From Furfurilactobacillus milii (GTDB lineage Bacteria > Bacillota > Bacilli > Lactobacillales > Lactobacillaceae), in NCBI RefSeq assembly GCF_009864005.1, contig NZ_WEZQ01000006.1, positions 1 to 64,000 on the forward strand: a stretch of DNA of 64,000 nucleotides, read 5' to 3'. Shown here in pieces: positions 44,402-53,241 of the stretch (the stretch's first letter is position 1; each line of letters opens with the position of its first letter). The position numbers and the translations under genes were made by a program. A model generated the notes under the pieces. The model ran no database searches and was not told the origin of the DNA. It worked only from the letters and a program-made list of their open reading frames with translations.

Positions 44402-45547
44402 ATGAAATCACGACATCGTTCGCTACTCATTACGTTTATCGTCGTTATTACCATTTCTTTAATGCAAATCCACGTTTACGCAGCTGATCAACAACGCGAA
44501 AATGGTCAGTTCAATGGGCTCACACTTGATGTTGCCCGCCGTTATTACCAACCAGATACCATCAAATCATTTATTTCACAGGTTGCGCAAAACCATGGCC
44601 AGTTTATTCAACTGCATCTTAGTGACGCACAGTCGTTTGCAATTGAAAACGAAACGGTTGGTCAAAGGTTAGCCAATGCGACCCAAACTAATGGTGTCTG
44701 GCGCAACAACACAACACATCAGGCCTTTTACAGTAAAGCGCAAGTTGCTGATCTAGTGACGTTTGCCAAACAAAAGCACGTGACGTTAATTCCTGAAGTT
44801 GATACGCCTGCTCATATCAACGGCATGGTCAAAACGATGCGAGCTAATCATCAAACGCAACAAGTTGACCAATTGACGTACAATAATAAAAGCTACGGTC
44901 GCGAGTTTCATCTAAATAAGGCCAGTACAACGTTTGTTAAACGGCTAGATACTGAGGTGGCTCAGTCATTCAGCGGTCAGCAAAACATGCGGTTTCACCT
45001 TGGTGGCGATGAATTTACCGATCAAACTGGTGTTAACAAGCCTTATATCGCCTATTTGAACGCTCTTGCCAAAAACGTTCGCTCCCTGGGATTCATCCCC
45101 GAGGCGTGGAACGATGGGTACATTAGCCAGGCTCTTAATCAATATGACAAACATATTCAAATTACGTACTGGAATTGGACAGCCGATGAAAAAGGTGCGC
45201 CAGGCAAGGAACGACAAAAAGCATGGGCCACAATGCCAGAGTTAATTCATCACGGTTTCAAAGTGCTGAATTATAACGATTATTATCTTTATTTCAACTT
45301 GTCCAAAAAGAACGTCAAATCCAGCAATGTCACTTACATGACTTCTGACATGAAACAAAATTGGGATCCGACCATTTGGGATAACGACAACGACTCAAGC
45401 CTGAACACACTGCACAATATTGTCGGCAGTAGCGTGTCCATTTGGGCAGATAAGGATCCCCACAGCAAAATCAATGACAAACAAGTGTTACAGGCTTCTC
45501 AAAAATTCTTGAGTCAATTTCTGCAACTTGCACGACAACCTATCTAA
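44402..45547 (+). CDS. Secreted GH20 hexosaminidase (dispersin-like)
   Basis: 381 aa. Signal peptide (residues 1-27, cleavage after VYA), then a GH20 catalytic barrel alone, without the usual extra N-terminal domain: GLTLDVARRYY, LHLSD, IPEVDTPAHI, the catalytic pair HLGGDEF (Asp-Glu), AWNDG, and QITYWNW. Dispersin B has the same minimal layout and cleaves poly-beta-1,6-N-acetylglucosamine. It precedes the synthase by 18 nt, so it is the first gene of the polymer locus. GGGGAG is 6 nt before the ATG at 44402. Confidence 0.87.
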   Translation: MKSRHRSLLITFIVVITISLMQIHVYAADQQRENGQFNGLTLDVARRYYQPDTIKSFISQVAQNHGQFIQLHLSDAQSFAIENETVGQRLANATQTNGVWRNNTTHQAFYSKAQVADLVTFAKQKHVTLIPEVDTPAHINGMVKTMRANHQTQQVDQLTYNNKSYGREFHLNKASTTFVKRLDTEVAQSFSGQQNMRFHLGGDEFTDQTGVNKPYIAYLNALAKNVRSLGFIPEAWNDGYISQALNQYDKHIQITYWNWTADEKGAPGKERQKAWATMPELIHHGFKVLNYNDYYLYFNLSKKNVKSSNVTYMTSDMKQNWDPTIWDNDNDSSLNTLHNIVGSSVSIWADKDPHSKINDKQVLQASQKFLSQFLQLARQPI

Positions 45548-45565
45548 CAATCATCGGGGAGTATC

Positions 45566-46780
45566 ATGAATTTAATTAGCACATACGTTATTTTATATCC
45601 GGTAATTGTTTCGATTATCTGGATCATCAGCTCGATCTTCTTTTCAATTCAGCAGAGAACTGTTCCACTAGTCAATCAGCCCGCTGGTCAACCAAACGAC
45701 TTGGTCTCAGTCCTTATCCCTGCGCATAACGAGGGCGCGACCCTTAGCGGAGTTGTCGAGTCTGTCGCCGCATTAAGCTATCAACATATCGAATTAATCC
45801 TGATTGACGATGGTAGCGACGATAATACGTTTGATGTTATGCAAAAACTGGCGCGCCAATATGCCAAACGTTGTGACATCATGCTTGTCCCATTAATGCC
45901 TAACCGCGGCAAAGCCAACGCCCTTAATGAAGGCGCGAAACAGGCTCATGGTAAATTCTTGTTGTGTCTTGACGCCGACTGCTACGTCGATGCCGATGTT
46001 TTGCAGCCAATGCTTGCGCGTTTCTACGATAATACAAAACTTGGCGCCGTCGCCGGTAAACCTATTGTCCGCAACCGAACTAGTTTATTAGGACGCCTTG
46101 AATTATTGGAATATATCGGCGTCATCGACATTATCAAACGTGGTCAGGCCTTTATTACCGGCCACATTACCACCGTTTCTGGCGTGGTGGTCGCCTACCG
46201 ACGTGAAGCACTAGCACAAGTCGGCTGGTGGAATCCACAAGCTTTGACTGAAGATATCGACATCACATGGCGCTTGTATCAGCACCAATGGCAAGTTAGC
46301 TATTGCCCTGACGCCGTGGCATGGATCTTGGTGCCCGAACATGTCGGTGCCCTAGTTCATCAACGACAACAATGGGCTCGAGGTGGTTTTGAAGTACTCT
46401 GGCGCAATAAAGGCATGTTATTACGTGGCCCACTAAGCGCGCAGTGGTTATTATTAGACATGGTTCTCAGCGATACATGGGCATTAGCCTGTGCGTTTGT
46501 ACTACTTTTCTATGTATTTACCATTGCCTTCACACAAACATTAATTATGGACGGCGTGGTGCTATTTTTATTAGTGCTGATCAGCATCATTCAATTTCTA
46601 ATCGGCTTTGCGGACTCAAAACAGTCTGATTTTATCGATTGGCAAGACTTATTATTGTTGCCCGTTTACATTATTTTCTACTGGTTTATCAATTTGATCA
46701 GTTGCTTATCAGCACTAGCATCATTCTTCTTGGATCCGCACCATGCAGGCACATGGCGCAGTCCAGATCGGGGGTTATAA
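45566..46780 (+). CDS. pgaC: Poly-N-acetylglucosamine synthase, GT2 (PgaC/IcaA type)
   Basis: 404 aa processive beta-glycosyltransferase. The N-terminal helix, then the GT2 catalytic domain: ILIDDGSDDNT, LDADCYVDAD (DxD), TEDIDITWRL (TED), QRQQWARGG (Q/RxxRW), and three or four C-terminal helices. This is the IcaA/PgaC pattern for making PNAG from UDP-GlcNAc. The stop overlaps the next start (TAATG). Confidence 0.88.
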   Translation: MNLISTYVILYPVIVSIIWIISSIFFSIQQRTVPLVNQPAGQPNDLVSVLIPAHNEGATLSGVVESVAALSYQHIELILIDDGSDDNTFDVMQKLARQYAKRCDIMLVPLMPNRGKANALNEGAKQAHGKFLLCLDADCYVDADVLQPMLARFYDNTKLGAVAGKPIVRNRTSLLGRLELLEYIGVIDIIKRGQAFITGHITTVSGVVVAYRREALAQVGWWNPQALTEDIDITWRLYQHQWQVSYCPDAVAWILVPEHVGALVHQRQQWARGGFEVLWRNKGMLLRGPLSAQWLLLDMVLSDTWALACAFVLLFYVFTIAFTQTLIMDGVVLFLLVLISIIQFLIGFADSKQSDFIDWQDLLLLPVYIIFYWFINLISCLSALASFFLDPHHAGTWRSPDRGL

Positions 46781-47097
46781 TGCGTCAACAAAAAGATCCT
46801 CGTTCATTGATTATCCGCAAACGGCCATCAATTTGGGCACGTCTGCGTCGGGCAGCGATTTTATTAGTACTTTGGTTAATTACTGGATTCATTATCTACA
46901 TCAACGTCTGTTTTTTACTGGGCGTTTATTCTGATGCCCTCGTTTCGGATTACCTTGTCCTGAATTTATCACTACATTTGTACAAAACACTGGCAATTCT
47001 CGTCATCATTGTTGCCGTTTTGATCACTTTTTTCGGCACACTGCACATTAATACTTTGAAACGGAGGGCAAAGCATCGTGAGCAAGACAACGCGTAA
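46780..47097 (+). CDS. pgaD: Small membrane partner of the synthase (PgaD/IcaD-like)
   Basis: 105 aa with two membrane segments (about 24-48 and 62-88) and a basic C-terminus. Sequence similarity to PgaD/IcaD is not obvious, but size, topology and position between synthase and deacetylase match. Overlaps pgaC by one base and the deacetylase by 20. Confidence 0.75.
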   Translation: MRQQKDPRSLIIRKRPSIWARLRRAAILLVLWLITGFIIYINVCFLLGVYSDALVSDYLVLNLSLHLYKTLAILVIIVAVLITFFGTLHINTLKRRAKHREQDNA

Positions 47098-47974
47098 ATG
47101 GATTTTAGCCGGCTTTTTACTACTCGTTTTGGGCGCGCTAGCGGTGAGCGTTAAACGCAATATTGCATTCGAGCTAGGTAACAAACCTAGCTATGCTATT
47201 TCCACTCATGATGAAAAAAAGCCTGCCGGGATCATGGTTTTCTGTTATCACCGGATCTTGAACGACAACAAAACAGTCAAATTGGACGAACGTTTATCCC
47301 CCAACAGTCAGTTTCACGATTTCAACGTCAATCTCAGCGACTTCAAAAAGCAAATGGCCACTTTAGCCCGTGAACACGTTAAAGTAATTTCCACGGCACA
47401 AATGGTACAAATGGTGGAATCACACCGACGCATTCATGGCCGTTACGTTGTCTTAACGTTTGATGATATCGATCGAACTACTGTGGATAACGCGGCCCCA
47501 GTGATGATCAAACACCACTTTCCGTTTACAGTTTCCATCATCACTGGCAATACTGGCGCCTACCGAGCAGGCACCAAGCTGGCAACATGGCCGCAGATCC
47601 TGACCATGAGAAAACAGGCTGGCGACTTGGTGACATTTGCCGTGCATACTAACAACATGCATTATCTGAATAGTGCCGGCACACCAATCTTCAACGTTCC
47701 CCGCAACTTCATGCGTTTCAAACGTGATTACACAACTAGCCAAAACGTGATGCAAAAAAAGATTGACGCCGAAACGCCAATCTTTACGTATCCTTATGGT
47801 AGTGGTGATGCACAGGTTCAAGAATTTTTGGAACGTCAGCCGCTGGAGGTCATCTACACGCTAAACACCGGTATTGTTGATGAAAACACGGATCTGAAAA
47901 ACACGCCGCGGGTGATTATTAATACAAATAGTTGGCCCAGCGTTCACCAGTGGTTAAAGCAAACGCGACTGTAA
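47078..47974 (+). CDS. pgaB: Membrane-anchored polysaccharide deacetylase (PgaB/IcaB type)
   Basis: 298 aa. N-terminal anchor (residues 7-24), then a carbohydrate-esterase-4 domain: IMVFCYHRI, metal Asp pair in LTFDDIDRTTV, the metal His motif HTNNMH, and TYPYGSGD. It partly deacetylates PNAG outside the membrane, which keeps the polymer on the cell. GTG start with GGAGGG 9 nt upstream. Last gene of the locus; convergent with mscS. Confidence 0.86.
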   Translation: MSKTTRKWILAGFLLLVLGALAVSVKRNIAFELGNKPSYAISTHDEKKPAGIMVFCYHRILNDNKTVKLDERLSPNSQFHDFNVNLSDFKKQMATLAREHVKVISTAQMVQMVESHRRIHGRYVVLTFDDIDRTTVDNAAPVMIKHHFPFTVSIITGNTGAYRAGTKLATWPQILTMRKQAGDLVTFAVHTNNMHYLNSAGTPIFNVPRNFMRFKRDYTTSQNVMQKKIDAETPIFTYPYGSGDAQVQEFLERQPLEVIYTLNTGIVDENTDLKNTPRVIINTNSWPSVHQWLKQTRL

Positions 47975-47991
47975 GCATGAAAATGGCTAGC

Positions 47992-48825
47992 CTAAGGCAA
48001 TTCAATCCCTTCTTGATGCAATGCATTTAAATAGCTCGTTGTAAACGTGGATCGGACATTGCTCTGGTCCCCGTTTTTTACATACATCGTAACTGAAATT
48101 GCCAGCAGGTGGGTCTTAGGCAAAATCGTTGGTCCCTGAATAACCGCACGCCCAACGACCTCTGGGTGTTTAGGTAACAGGCGGTCATTCACAGCTTTAA
48201 CGGTTTTAATAGCCTGATTCGTAGCCGTATCGGCTTTTAATGGCAAATCAATTTGAACTCGCATATTTGTGCGTGATTGGTTTGTAATCGTGGTAATGCT
48301 GCTGTTGGTGATGTAATTCAGACCACCATCAGCATCTTTAATTGTTGTCAAACGCAGGCCAAACGCAACTACACGTCCCGATGTCGTGTCATTGATGATG
48401 ACGTTGTCGCCGACTTCCATCTGTTGTTCCATTAAGATCAGAAAACCGGCAATCACGTCACGAATAATGCCCTGAGCACCTAGCCCAACAACAACCGTTA
48501 CAATTCCAGCACTCGCAATCAACGTTCCAATTGGAAAACCAAGAACACTCAAAATCGTATAGAGAAAAAAGAAGACAACAATGTAACGCGTTGTATTGCG
48601 AATTAAGGTATGTAACGTTTCCGCTCGTTTTTGGTTAATTCGCCGATTCTTCATATAGCTGCCAAAACTACGATCAATCAAAAAGATAATTGCTCGGTTG
48701 ATTAGCCAAAAAAGAACCGAATACAATAAAATTTGAAGCATCATATTCAATAGATGCGGACCAAACGTCCGCCACTTAAACTGTTCAAAAAATTCGCTAA
48801 AGCTTGCTACAGTCATCATTATCAT
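47992..48825 (-). CDS. MscS-type mechanosensitive channel (YkuT-like)
   Basis: 277 aa. Three membrane helices; the pore helix is GIVTVVVGLGAQGIIRDVIAGF; the beta domain has VGDNVIINDTTSGRVVAFGLRLTTI, as in small-conductance mechanosensitive channels. Releases solutes on hypo-osmotic shock. GGAG is 6 nt before the first ATG. Single gene. Confidence 0.9.
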   Translation of the reverse strand: MIMMTVASFSEFFEQFKWRTFGPHLLNMMLQILLYSVLFWLINRAIIFLIDRSFGSYMKNRRINQKRAETLHTLIRNTTRYIVVFFFLYTILSVLGFPIGTLIASAGIVTVVVGLGAQGIIRDVIAGFLILMEQQMEVGDNVIINDTTSGRVVAFGLRLTTIKDADGGLNYITNSSITTITNQSRTNMRVQIDLPLKADTATNQAIKTVKAVNDRLLPKHPEVVGRAVIQGPTILPKTHLLAISVTMYVKNGDQSNVRSTFTTSYLNALHQEGIELP

Positions 48826-49004
48826 TTGCTACTCCAGTTCGTCTGTGATGATTTACTAATCACAACTTTAGCATACTCATCAGCTCAATTTGAGGCGAGT
48901 TAATCGTTTGTGAGGAAAATTTGAAAAAATACAGGACTATCAGCTGTTGCATCCTAATGAATTGGCCTAGAAAACGATTTCTTCTATTTTTCCTCATTTA
49001 CTCA

Positions 49005-49033
49005 TTGACTTCTCATAAGTTGCTTGATACTAT
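49005..49033 (+). promoter_or_regulatory. tRNA-Asn promoter
   Basis: TTGACT, 17 bp, TACTAT, 23 bp before the tRNA. Confidence 0.75.
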
Positions 49034-49056
49034 TAACAAATCAACTTGATTGATAT

Positions 49057-49128
49057 TGCTCGGTGGCACAATGGTACTGCGTTCGACTGTTAATCGAAAG
49101 TGTGTTGGTTCGATTCCAACCCGAGCAG
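49057..49128 (+). tRNA. tRNA-Asn (GTT)
   Basis: 72 nt cloverleaf: acceptor TGCTCGG/CCGAGCA, anticodon stem TTCGA/TCGAA with loop CTGTTAA (anticodon GTT), T arm GTTGG-TTCGATT-CCAAC, discriminator G. The D arm has only three good pairs (GCA/TGC). CCA is not encoded. Single tRNA gene with its own promoter and terminator. Confidence 0.92.
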
Positions 49129-49160
49129 TTTTTGAACCTTAATTTTACTAGGAATTTGTT

Positions 49161-49210
49161 AATCTCTGCAATGCATGGTTTTAGTCATCATGTGTTGTAG
49201 AGATTTTTTA
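49161..49210 (+). terminator. Terminator after tRNA-Asn
   Basis: AATCTCTGCAA pairs with TTGTAGAGATT, T run follows. Confidence 0.75.
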
Positions 49211-49267
49211 TTGGTCTCCCATCTTTTCACGGGCCAGCATTAATATCGTCTGCACGACTCAAAAAAT

Positions 49268-49306
49268 ATGGGTAACCACATTTAATTGTGGTTGCCCATG
49301 TTTTTT
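49268..49306 (-). terminator. Terminator of the envelope gene cluster
   Basis: ATGGGTAACCAC pairs with GTGGTTGCCCAT; T/A runs on both sides make it bidirectional. Confidence 0.8.
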
Positions 49307-49889
49307 AATCATCATCATTTTCGTTATTGTCATCGTTGCTATCAACGCTACTATCGGTACTATTACTTTCAGGATTCTGTCCCATAACATTGCCGCCTAT
49401 ACTTGGGTACGCTGCATGAATTCGATTATAGAACCCCGCAATATCTTCTCCAGCACCTTCAGAAGCAGTATATTGTTGAACTAAAGTGCTATCTGGTACC
49501 GAGGCCAGCGCCGCCGAATCACAGCCAAACTGACTAGCTAAAGAATCACGCATACTTTGGGCAGTTTCACCAGCTGGGCCCGTTGGAACGGTGGAAGAAG
49601 ATTGTGCTTGTGATGAACTGCTTGCAATCGATACTGCTGAACTAGTACTAGCACTGCTTGCATCAGAGCTAACACTATCGCTTTCCGTACTGATCGAGCT
49701 CTGAGTTGAGGAGTTTGCCTCCTTCTTACTCTTCGCTTTTAATTGTTTGTTTTCTCGCTTTAAACTAGCTAAGCTACTGCTTTTAGCCACGTCTGATTTA
49801 TTACTCGAACTGTTCAAATTATTACTGCTACATGCTGCCAGCAAGCCTAATTGTAAGACCGCCGCAGCTACTAGGACCGCTTTCTTCAT
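49305..49889 (-). CDS. Ser-rich lipoprotein
   Basis: 194 aa. Lipobox LAAC (Cys20), then a Lys/Ser coiled stretch (SLASLKRENKQLKAKSKK) and a long Ser-rich stalk, a short folded region (MRDSLASQFGCDSAALASVPDS, GFYNRIHAAYPSIGG) and an acidic Asn/Asp tail. The KRENKQLKAK segment resembles KKENERLKKT in the neighbouring zinc-ribbon protein. Function unknown, probably extracellular partner of that protein. Confidence 0.8.
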   Translation of the reverse strand: MKKAVLVAAAVLQLGLLAACSSNNLNSSSNKSDVAKSSSLASLKRENKQLKAKSKKEANSSTQSSISTESDSVSSDASSASTSSAVSIASSSSQAQSSSTVPTGPAGETAQSMRDSLASQFGCDSAALASVPDSTLVQQYTASEGAGEDIAGFYNRIHAAYPSIGGNVMGQNPESNSTDSSVDSNDDNNENDDD

Positions 49890-49909
49890 TTTAAATCTTA
49901 CCTCTCAGT

Positions 49910-50848
49910 TCACTTATTTTGAGAAATTAACTGTTTTAATTCATTTTGAGCGGCACTATCTTGTGAGACTTGGAAAGTCTGATTACCATCGCCTGCACCT
50001 TCTCCATTAGTAAAACCAGTAGTCGGCGAAGCGCTTGTACCAGCAGATATTTTAAGCTCATAGACAACTCCATTGTTAGCTAATAAATACTTACTAATCG
50101 GCTTGCTAAAGCTCATATTTGTTGAATAGCCGTCAGCATTGCTACCACTGTTTAGTCCACTATCTAGACCTGTTGTTCCATCCTTAGCTGAGTAAAATAC
50201 AACGCCACCGATCGCTTGAATTTTGTAGTTTGCAGAACCAGGATTACCGTTATCTTGCACCAACACTTTTCCATCAGAAGTCATTGCCACCCAATCAGAA
50301 TCTCCAGCTGATCCATGATCAAAATACCAATCGCTAACAGCCATATTTCCCATCTGGGCCCGATGAGCCGCCCAGCTTGTAAATGCAGATGAAATTGCAG
50401 ATTTTTGAGATGAACTTAATGGTGTAACATCATTAGAGCTTGTTTGCGTCGAAGCTGTGGCACTCGAACTCGAGTTTGTACTTGAACTTAAATTCGTAGA
50501 TTTCGTGTTCGCAACGCTTTCTTTAGTCTTTTTCAAACGCTCATTTTCTTTTTTCAAACTACTTGCTTCACTATCATGATGGGGACTTTTTGATTCAGTA
50601 TTCATCCCCCCAATGTTGATTCGACCAGTATCGTAAAGCCAATAACCCAGCCCAGAGACAAGCAATAAAATTATCATTATCAAGACTAGCCAAAGGCAGC
50701 CATGATGTTTGCGCACAACTTTTGCATTATTTTGATCATTATTCGATCTGCTATCACTGTGTGGATTACTGGTTAAAGGCGTACCACACTTTTGACAGAA
50801 CTTTGCTGAGTCGGGATTTAAATGCCCGCAATTCGCACATTTTTTCAT
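49910..50848 (-). CDS. Zinc-ribbon membrane protein with DUF4767-like domain
   Basis: 312 aa. N-terminal zinc ribbon (CANCGHLN...FCQKCG, residues 4-21), one membrane helix (about 52-70), a coiled segment (KKENERLKKT), Ser-rich linker, and a C-terminal extracellular domain (about 145-310; SSAFTSWAAHRAQMGNMAVSDWYF) of the DUF4767 type seen in lactobacilli. Inside-out topology suggests a sensor or envelope scaffold. It lies between two related envelope genes with almost no gaps. Confidence 0.83.
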   Translation of the reverse strand: MKKCANCGHLNPDSAKFCQKCGTPLTSNPHSDSRSNNDQNNAKVVRKHHGCLWLVLIMIILLLVSGLGYWLYDTGRINIGGMNTESKSPHHDSEASSLKKENERLKKTKESVANTKSTNLSSSTNSSSSATASTQTSSNDVTPLSSSQKSAISSAFTSWAAHRAQMGNMAVSDWYFDHGSAGDSDWVAMTSDGKVLVQDNGNPGSANYKIQAIGGVVFYSAKDGTTGLDSGLNSGSNADGYSTNMSFSKPISKYLLANNGVVYELKISAGTSASPTTGFTNGEGAGDGNQTFQVSQDSAAQNELKQLISQNK

Positions 50849-51481
50849 TTATTCCCCTTCTGAATCTGAATCAATAAAGTAAAGGACCATATCGAATCGA
50901 TTTTCACTACCGGCAACGTCTACATAAAAATCACCAGACTGATTTCGCCCATCTTCAGTAGGACTGTCAACATGAAAACTATATTTCCCGGGAAACAGCC
51001 CATTTCTAAAATCTTGTGCGGTAGCCTTTATATGTTTCCCACCATTTGTAATGGTAATTCGCATTTTTGCTGTATCATCCGTTGTCATAAAATGAACAGA
51101 TGTTGGTTTTGCTGCCAAGTAGTATGAGTCAAACAACCCAAATACTTTCTTTGACTCTACATAAAACTTGTATTTAACGGATGGACCAGCAATTGTATGC
51201 CCGTCCGTGATACGCTTCCCGATTTCCGCTGTCGGAACTGAAGCATGGTTATGCCATTGTTCGACAACACTCTGTGCCCCTAGTTTGGCAAACCCTAAAT
51301 TTTGGCTATCCTTATCAAACTGTTTTAGAAACAAATCACCGTCTTCATTTTGAGTGGCTTTAGTGATGTTGGCAGCCAATTGATCCTTTGAAATAATGAA
51401 CTGATTCTTGATTCCAACTATTCCAGTAACAAAAACAACCAAAATGATTATTGCAATTAATATTTTTGGACCTTTTTTCAT
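50849..51481 (-). CDS. Single-pass envelope protein, TcaA-like region
   Basis: 210 aa. One N-terminal membrane helix (KILIAIIILVVFVTGIVG), then an extracellular region (ISKDQLAANITKATQNEDGDLFLKQF ...) similar in layout to the domains of TcaA/YvbJ proteins, which have zinc ribbon, helix and repeated small domains. Here the ribbon is on neighbours. ATG 51481 fits the GGTGG box better than GTG 51490. Stop is adjacent to the start of the next gene. Confidence 0.75.
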   Translation of the reverse strand: MKKGPKILIAIIILVVFVTGIVGIKNQFIISKDQLAANITKATQNEDGDLFLKQFDKDSQNLGFAKLGAQSVVEQWHNHASVPTAEIGKRITDGHTIAGPSVKYKFYVESKKVFGLFDSYYLAAKPTSVHFMTTDDTAKMRITITNGGKHIKATAQDFRNGLFPGKYSFHVDSPTEDGRNQSGDFYVDVAGSENRFDMVLYFIDSDSEGE

Positions 51482-51493
51482 TGCATCCACCCA

Positions 51494-52099
51494 CTACGTT
51501 AAGCTCACAGGCTCTGACCCAAACTGATTACTATACTCATTGCCTGGCTCCGCCATAAACACTTGTAAAACAGGGCCGCCAATGACTGGAATAAATATCA
51601 GGCAATAGTATCCGCCAGATCGATTCGTATCATGAAATCTACGTATACTTAAAGCAATTGAAACGATGGCCAGTGCCACATAAATCAGTGTCATCAATAT
51701 GACACCGATAATTGGAATAAATATCGGAATAAGGCCCAATATTGCAATAACTGTCAATCCGACCTGCGCATACCAATAATCGGTCTGCGATGTCCGTCCA
51801 CTAAACTCAAATACTTTGTTTAAAGCGTCCTTAGTGGCTGCAAACGATTTTGAAGCAAATGTATCACTAGTTGAATCATTCTTGTGACTTTCATTTGGAC
51901 TAATCACCGTTGCACTAGAGCCACTGCCATTGTTGACTTGCTCTTGGCTCACAGACTGATTTTTAAGAGCACTACTTTCAGCCGCTCCGTTAGAAAAATC
52001 ATTTTCTTCATTATTTTGTATTGCGCCACAAAAAGGACAAAATTTAACCTGTGTGCTAATTTTTTGTCCACAATTTGTACAGAATTTCGTTTCTTCCAT
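51494..52099 (-). CDS. Zinc-ribbon DUF805 membrane protein
   Basis: 201 aa. Zinc ribbon at the N-terminus (FCTNCGQK...FCPFCG), Ser/Asn-rich linker, then a DUF805 domain (about 95-190): FEFSGRTSQTDYWYAQ, ALSIRRFHDTNRSGGYY. Three or four helices. Second zinc-ribbon protein of this cluster. First gene of the run that ends at 49305. Confidence 0.85.
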   Translation of the reverse strand: MEETKFCTNCGQKISTQVKFCPFCGAIQNNEENDFSNGAAESSALKNQSVSQEQVNNGSGSSATVISPNESHKNDSTSDTFASKSFAATKDALNKVFEFSGRTSQTDYWYAQVGLTVIAILGLIPIFIPIIGVILMTLIYVALAIVSIALSIRRFHDTNRSGGYYCLIFIPVIGGPVLQVFMAEPGNEYSNQFGSEPVSLT

Positions 52100-52112
52100 G
52101 ATAAAGTTCCCC

Positions 52113-52382
52113 TCAACTATTATTTTTTGCTAATTTAATTACTTGACGAGCCCAGCGTTTGGTAAAACCATATTGTTTTGCTAGGGCATCTAAATTTGAA
52201 CCATTGTAACTTTCAATTATCTTCGGCTTTACCTTGTCACGATCATTTAAATGAATTGGAAAATTAATCTCCTCACCCTTAAATGCGTCCCACAATAATA
52301 ACAGCTTGTCTTCACCCAGCAAATCATAGATTCGCCGATATACGTCCGGTAATGTGGTAGGATCAACTTTTTGCTTGTCCAT
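52113..52382 (-). CDS. Mor-like transcription regulator (copy 1)
   Basis: 89 aa. Pattern of the Mor activator family: YDLLGEDKLLLLWDAFKGEEINFPIHL, then IIESYNGSNLDALAKQYGFTKR..RQVIK, a C-terminal helix-turn-helix. ATG 52382 stands after GAGGAGGGGG. The first two of the three neighbours share YNG-NL-L-YG/Y-RW-RQ. Mor proteins of phages activate middle or late genes; chromosomal copies in lactobacilli have unknown targets. Confidence 0.75.
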   Translation of the reverse strand: MDKQKVDPTTLPDVYRRIYDLLGEDKLLLLWDAFKGEEINFPIHLNDRDKVKPKIIESYNGSNLDALAKQYGFTKRWARQVIKLAKNNS

Positions 52383-52510
52383 AAGCCCCCTCCTCACCTT
52401 CGTTTTTCATCATAGCAACAACCTTGTGCAGTTACTAACGCGGCGCGCAAGGCACATGTCCGTATAAACGTAGTGAAGATTTCACGAGATTCGTCCTGAA
52501 CTATGCAAAA

Positions 52511-52774
52511 TCATTCCGTTTTTGAATCATTTTGACGAATCATTTGGCGAATCCATCGTTGAGAATAATCATATTTATGAGTCAATTGCACTAAGTTATG
52601 CCCGTTATACTCAGCAATGATTTTTTGGGCTACCTTCTTTCGGTCATATAAACGCATTGGAAACGAAATTTGACGTCCACGATATATCTCAAACACTTTC
52701 ATCATTTGTTCGGTGCCCAAAACTTCATTTAGTTGTGCATATGACTCTTGAAGTAATTCTGGCGTCACATCCAT
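52511..52774 (-). CDS. Mor-like transcription regulator (copy 2)
   Basis: 87 aa: LNEVLGTEQMMKVFEIYRGR, ISFPMRLYDRKKV, IIAEYNGHNLVQLTHKYDYSQRWIRQMIR. ATG 52774 has GGGGG 7 nt upstream. Separated from copy 1 by about 130 bp and closest to it in sequence. Confidence 0.75.
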   Translation of the reverse strand: MDVTPELLQESYAQLNEVLGTEQMMKVFEIYRGRQISFPMRLYDRKKVAQKIIAEYNGHNLVQLTHKYDYSQRWIRQMIRQNDSKTE

Positions 52775-52847
52775 ATGATGACCCCCACTAATCAATTTTT
52801 AAGATAAGATTATCAGACCCATAATGACTCCTGTAATGTAAATGTCA

Positions 52848-53123
52848 TTACAAGTTGAAGGTGTTCCGGCTGCCTTTGCTCCTATTAACGATTCGATAAA
52901 TTGTTCTTTCACTGTACTGATGTCGAATTGCCAAATCTGTTATTGTAAGACCACTTCTATACTCGTCCATAATTTGTTCGTACTCATATTGGGGCTTCAA
53001 TAGTCGTTTCGGGAAACTAATTTGATTGCCGGAATAAGTTTGATATATCTTTAACGTTGCCTCTTTACCAACACTTTCATAAAATTCTTGATAAATTTGT
53101 TTCCACATATAAATCTCGTTCAT
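52848..53123 (-). CDS. Mor-like transcription regulator (copy 3)
   Basis: 91 aa: YESVGKEATLKIYQTYSGN, ISFPKRLLKPQ, MDEYRSGLTITDLAIRHQYSERTIYRIV. The HTH end is a better match to canonical Mor/resolvase-like helices than in the other two. AGGAGG is 6 nt before the ATG. Divergent from the WYL regulator. Confidence 0.78.
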   Translation of the reverse strand: MNEIYMWKQIYQEFYESVGKEATLKIYQTYSGNQISFPKRLLKPQYEYEQIMDEYRSGLTITDLAIRHQYSERTIYRIVNRSKGSRNTFNL

Positions 53124-53241
53124 ATCTGGCCTCCTTGTATACTCAGTAAATTCAGTCTAAAATTTTGCATAGACACAATAAGTCTATTTATAAATAAAAA
53201 TGACCTGAATAATATTTCAAATTCAAGTCGCTTCAAGGACG

